Source: Candidatus Woesearchaeota archaeon (GTDB lineage Archaea; Nanobdellota; Nanobdellia; Woesearchaeales; JACPIF01). Taken from it: a DNA stretch of 64,000 nt. A model generated the notes under the pieces. It was not told the DNA's origin, did no database searches, and saw only the letters and a list, made by a program, of their open reading frames with translations. Below are positions 61,871-64,000 of this stretch, piece after piece. The number at the start of each line of letters is the position of its first letter. Positions within the stretch are counted from its first letter, which is position 1. Position numbers and translations under genes: made by a program. The stretch lies in assembly GCA_016188215.1 (NCBI GenBank), contig JACPIF010000004.1, positions 1 to 64,000 of the forward strand, written 5' to 3'.

Positions 61871-62868
61871 TGCAGATCGTCATTTGTATGGCCAAACTTC
61901 ATTTGGATGATGCCGGGGTTTGCAACAGTAGGAGGCTCTACGCGGTAGATGACCCAGAAAAAGTCTATTCCGCCAAATGGCGAATACTCTATCGGGCCGT
62001 CAGCCTCTGCCTTGTTCCAGTTATGCAGTACTACTTTCTTGGCAGGGCCATATGATTCAGAGCCCCACTTTTTCCAATCATCTTCTTCAATGTCCTTAAC
62101 TTCCCACGTGCCTTTTGAGTCTCCAAATTTCCAGGTTGCGTCCTTGTTTAGCTCAAGAAGCCTGAAGGATATATCACTTGCGCCCCGACCGCCTATATCG
62201 TAAAAAATAGTCTGGGAATAGATGCGCCAGTCATTGACTAAATCAGGATCTATATTGCCTTTCCCGGAAACCTGCTCCAGTGGTTTTTCAGCTGGCTGCT
62301 CAACTATCTCAAATGAGTCAACCATGCGCTGCACTTCCTTCTGAAAGTTCTGGAACTCCTCCTCATCAGCTGCAAATGAAAGGATGTATGCATTGCCGTT
62401 CCTTACAGTCCATACCTGTAAGACCCGGAGCTTGTTTCCCTGAGGGCCTGTTGAGCTGTACACCACTTTGCGGCCAGGGCTGCTGCTCAGCTGCACTTCT
62501 GCAGGATTAGATACTTCAATATCTGGCAATGCTTCTTTCAATAGGGCGAGCGCACTTGCAGTATATGCATCAAGGGATATTAACGGATCTGAAAGCTCAT
62601 CCACCACTATGTTGAAACTTTCAGCAAAAGTGTCATTAGACTTTAAAGGAGGTACAAAAACTGCAGCAATGCCTGCCTCATCTGCCTTTACAAGCCAATC
62701 TTTCGGATATTGCATCTGTATCTTATAGTACGAATTCTGGTATACGGTGAATTCTGTTTCTGCAGGTTTCGCTTCATTTGAGTTCTGGCTAGAAGATGGA
62801 GCCTGAGGCGTGCAGCCTAATAGTATGATAAGAAGCAATAGGATTACTGGTGGTCTATTACCTTTCAA
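61867..62868 (-). CDS. Secreted lipoprotein with PsbP-like and shared beta domain
   Basis: The 333-residue protein has a lipoprotein-like signal (LLLLIILLGCTP). Residues about 38-190 resemble a PsbP/DcrB-like domain (YYKIQMQYPKDWLVKAD). Residues about 205-325 (DWRIYSQTIFY, ATWKFGDSKGTWEV, KKVVLHNWNKAEADGPIE) match a domain in the M64 protease. The stop overlaps the protease start as ATGA, so the two are coupled. Confidence 0.75.
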   Translation of the reverse strand: MKGNRPPVILLLLIILLGCTPQAPSSSQNSNEAKPAETEFTVYQNSYYKIQMQYPKDWLVKADEAGIAAVFVPPLKSNDTFAESFNIVVDELSDPLISLDAYTASALALLKEALPDIEVSNPAEVQLSSSPGRKVVYSSTGPQGNKLRVLQVWTVRNGNAYILSFAADEEEFQNFQKEVQRMVDSFEIVEQPAEKPLEQVSGKGNIDPDLVNDWRIYSQTIFYDIGGRGASDISFRLLELNKDATWKFGDSKGTWEVKDIEEDDWKKWGSESYGPAKKVVLHNWNKAEADGPIEYSPFGGIDFFWVIYRVEPPTVANPGIIQMKFGHTNDDLQ

Positions 62869-62922
62869 TAAAATCCCTCTTTTTAGTACTATTTTCCTTG
62901 ATTACTCCTATATATAGATTTC

Positions 62923-62952
62923 GTCCACTAGTCCTCCACTTAGTCCACTAGT
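62923..62952. repeat. Direct repeat before cbf5
   Basis: GTCCACTAGT occurs at 62923-62932 and 62943-62952, exactly 20 bases apart (about two helical turns). It sits just upstream of the likely cbf5 TATA box (CTTTTATTATT) and may bind a regulator. Confidence 0.4.
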
Positions 62953-62992
62953 AGAAACTTTTATTATTGCCTGCCTGTTTGGGCACTGGAAA

Positions 62993-63979
62993 ATGGGAAA
63001 TCTGCCCTTTGAAAAGGTAAAACGTGATGTTTTGGTAAAGCGGGAAGCAAACACTTCTCCAGAGTATGGCAAAAAGCCGGAAGAAAGGGCTGCTGAGGAG
63101 CGCATACAGTACTCTGTTGTCAACATTGACAAGCCGCGCGGGCCGACATCACACCAGGTGAGCGAGTACGTGCAGAAGATATTCGGCATTGACAAGGCTG
63201 GGCATTCCGGCACGCTTGATCCACATGTAACTGGTGTGCTGCCCATAGCGCTCGGCAGAGGAACAAGGATTACACAATTTCTGCTGACAGCAGGTAAAGA
63301 ATATGTTGGCATCATGCATCTGCATAAAGAGGTGCCTGAGAAGGAAATAAGGGAAGCAGTTGCTAAATTCACAGGAAAACTTATGCAAAAAGTCCCCCTG
63401 AGGAGCGCGGTGAAGCGGCAGGTGCGGGAGCGTGAAGTGTACTATTTTGACATTCTTGAGATTGACGGGAAGGATGTGCTGTTTAAAGTCGGGACGCAGG
63501 CTGGGACTTACATCAGGATGATCTGCCATGATGTTGGAAAATACTTGAAAGTCGGGGCGCACATGTCTGAACTGCGGAGGACAAAGGCAGGGATGTTTGA
63601 TGAGAGCACTCTAATTACATTGCAGGATCTGCAGGATTATTTTGTATATTCAAAAGAAGGGAATGATGCGAAGCTTAGACAGGCACTGCAGCCGGTTGAG
63701 CTTGGAGTAACGCATCTTCCTAAAGTGTGGGTAATTGACAACACGGTTGACGCGCTCTGCCACGGTACGCAACTAGCGGTGCCGGGAATTTGTAAATATA
63801 ATACGGGAATCAAAGAAAAGGACACGGTTGCCCTAATGACGCTGAAAGATGAATTAGTTGCAGTAGGGAATGCTGCCATGAGCTCTGAGCAGATTGGAAA
63901 GGAGAGCAAGGGGATTGCAGTGAGGCCAAGTGCTGTGTTTATGCAGCCGGGTGTTTATCCGAGGTATAAGAAAATATAA
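62993..63979 (+). CDS. cbf5: tRNA/rRNA pseudouridine synthase Cbf5
   Basis: The 328-residue H/ACA enzyme has a catalytic region AGHSGTLDPHVTGVLPIALGRGT (Asp in TLDP), QAGTYIRMICHDVGKYL, and a C-terminal PUA domain (ALCHGTQLAVPGICKY, GIAVRPSAVFMQPG). Together with Nop10, L7Ae and Gar1 it modifies rRNA. The length and order match archaeal Cbf5. The start lies about 35 bases after a TTTATTATT box. Confidence 0.95.
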   Translation: MGNLPFEKVKRDVLVKREANTSPEYGKKPEERAAEERIQYSVVNIDKPRGPTSHQVSEYVQKIFGIDKAGHSGTLDPHVTGVLPIALGRGTRITQFLLTAGKEYVGIMHLHKEVPEKEIREAVAKFTGKLMQKVPLRSAVKRQVREREVYYFDILEIDGKDVLFKVGTQAGTYIRMICHDVGKYLKVGAHMSELRRTKAGMFDESTLITLQDLQDYFVYSKEGNDAKLRQALQPVELGVTHLPKVWVIDNTVDALCHGTQLAVPGICKYNTGIKEKDTVALMTLKDELVAVGNAAMSSEQIGKESKGIAVRPSAVFMQPGVYPRYKKI

Positions 63980-64000
63980 TCTGAAGTACATTATGTCATA

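Overview
The window looks like a chromosome segment of a small-genome archaeon, most likely a DPANN lineage close to Woesearchaeota or Pacearchaeota. That placement is inferred from gene content, not from a search. Archaeal markers are eS6, eL21, uL16/L10e, eS19, eL39 and eL31, aIF2-gamma, Rpo4, PDCD5, Cbf5, Nog1, ZPR1, archaeal SepF, family B DNA polymerase, an Lhr-type helicase and an A/V-type ATPase. Genes are densely packed. Many have a TATA-like box about 25-30 bp before the start codon, consistent with leaderless transcripts, while genes inside operons carry GGAGG or GGTGA Shine-Dalgarno sites.

Layout. 0-9 kb: malate dehydrogenase, IleRS, homoserine kinase, a helical protein and PolB, all on the minus strand. 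9-11 kb: a NYN ribonuclease coupled to triosephosphate isomerase. 11-14.2 kb: a minus-strand cell-surface locus with two pilin-like proteins and a Cys-rich lipoprotein. 14.2-20 kb: a candidate structured RNA, L10e, MscS, Nog1 and a HEPN/MNT toxin-antitoxin pair. 20-26.4 kb: a frameshifted prephenate-dehydrogenase-like gene, an alpha/beta hydrolase, AspRS and an adjacent AspRS/AsnRS-like paralogue. 26.4-28.1 kb: eS6 and aIF2-gamma. 29.4-38.1 kb: a complete ATPase operon in the order H-I-K-E-C-F-A-B-D. 38.1-40.9 kb: a PRC/MgtE-N/CBS sensor overlapping an NRAMP-type transporter. 42.7-47.4 kb: an XRE-CBS regulator with metK, apt and MTA phosphorylase (SAM turnover and adenine salvage). 48.4-52.6 kb: ZPR1, SepF, L21e-Rpo4-DUF655 and a membrane protease. 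53-55.6 kb: Lhr helicase. 56.4-58.2 kb: S19e-PDCD5-L39e-L31e. 58.2-62.9 kb: a secreted M64-type metalloprotease locus. The last gene is Cbf5.

The least explained signal is a dispersed family of about 100-145 nt intergenic elements built from three hairpins. Six fuller copies and two fragments lie in this window. The central stem keeps GTCC...GGAC while its inner base pairs change in compensating ways, one conserved end reads AGCA-A/C-AGTAGTCG, and one copy has its central loop inverted. Other points worth checking are a tyrA-like gene broken by one base in a C4 run, a MetK whose catalytic GHPDK motif is replaced by an Arg-rich segment over a palindrome, a possible two-gene magnesium transporter made of an MgtE-type sensor and an NRAMP pore, a domain shared by two overlapping surface-protein genes, and a related repeat next to both pilin-like gene sets.
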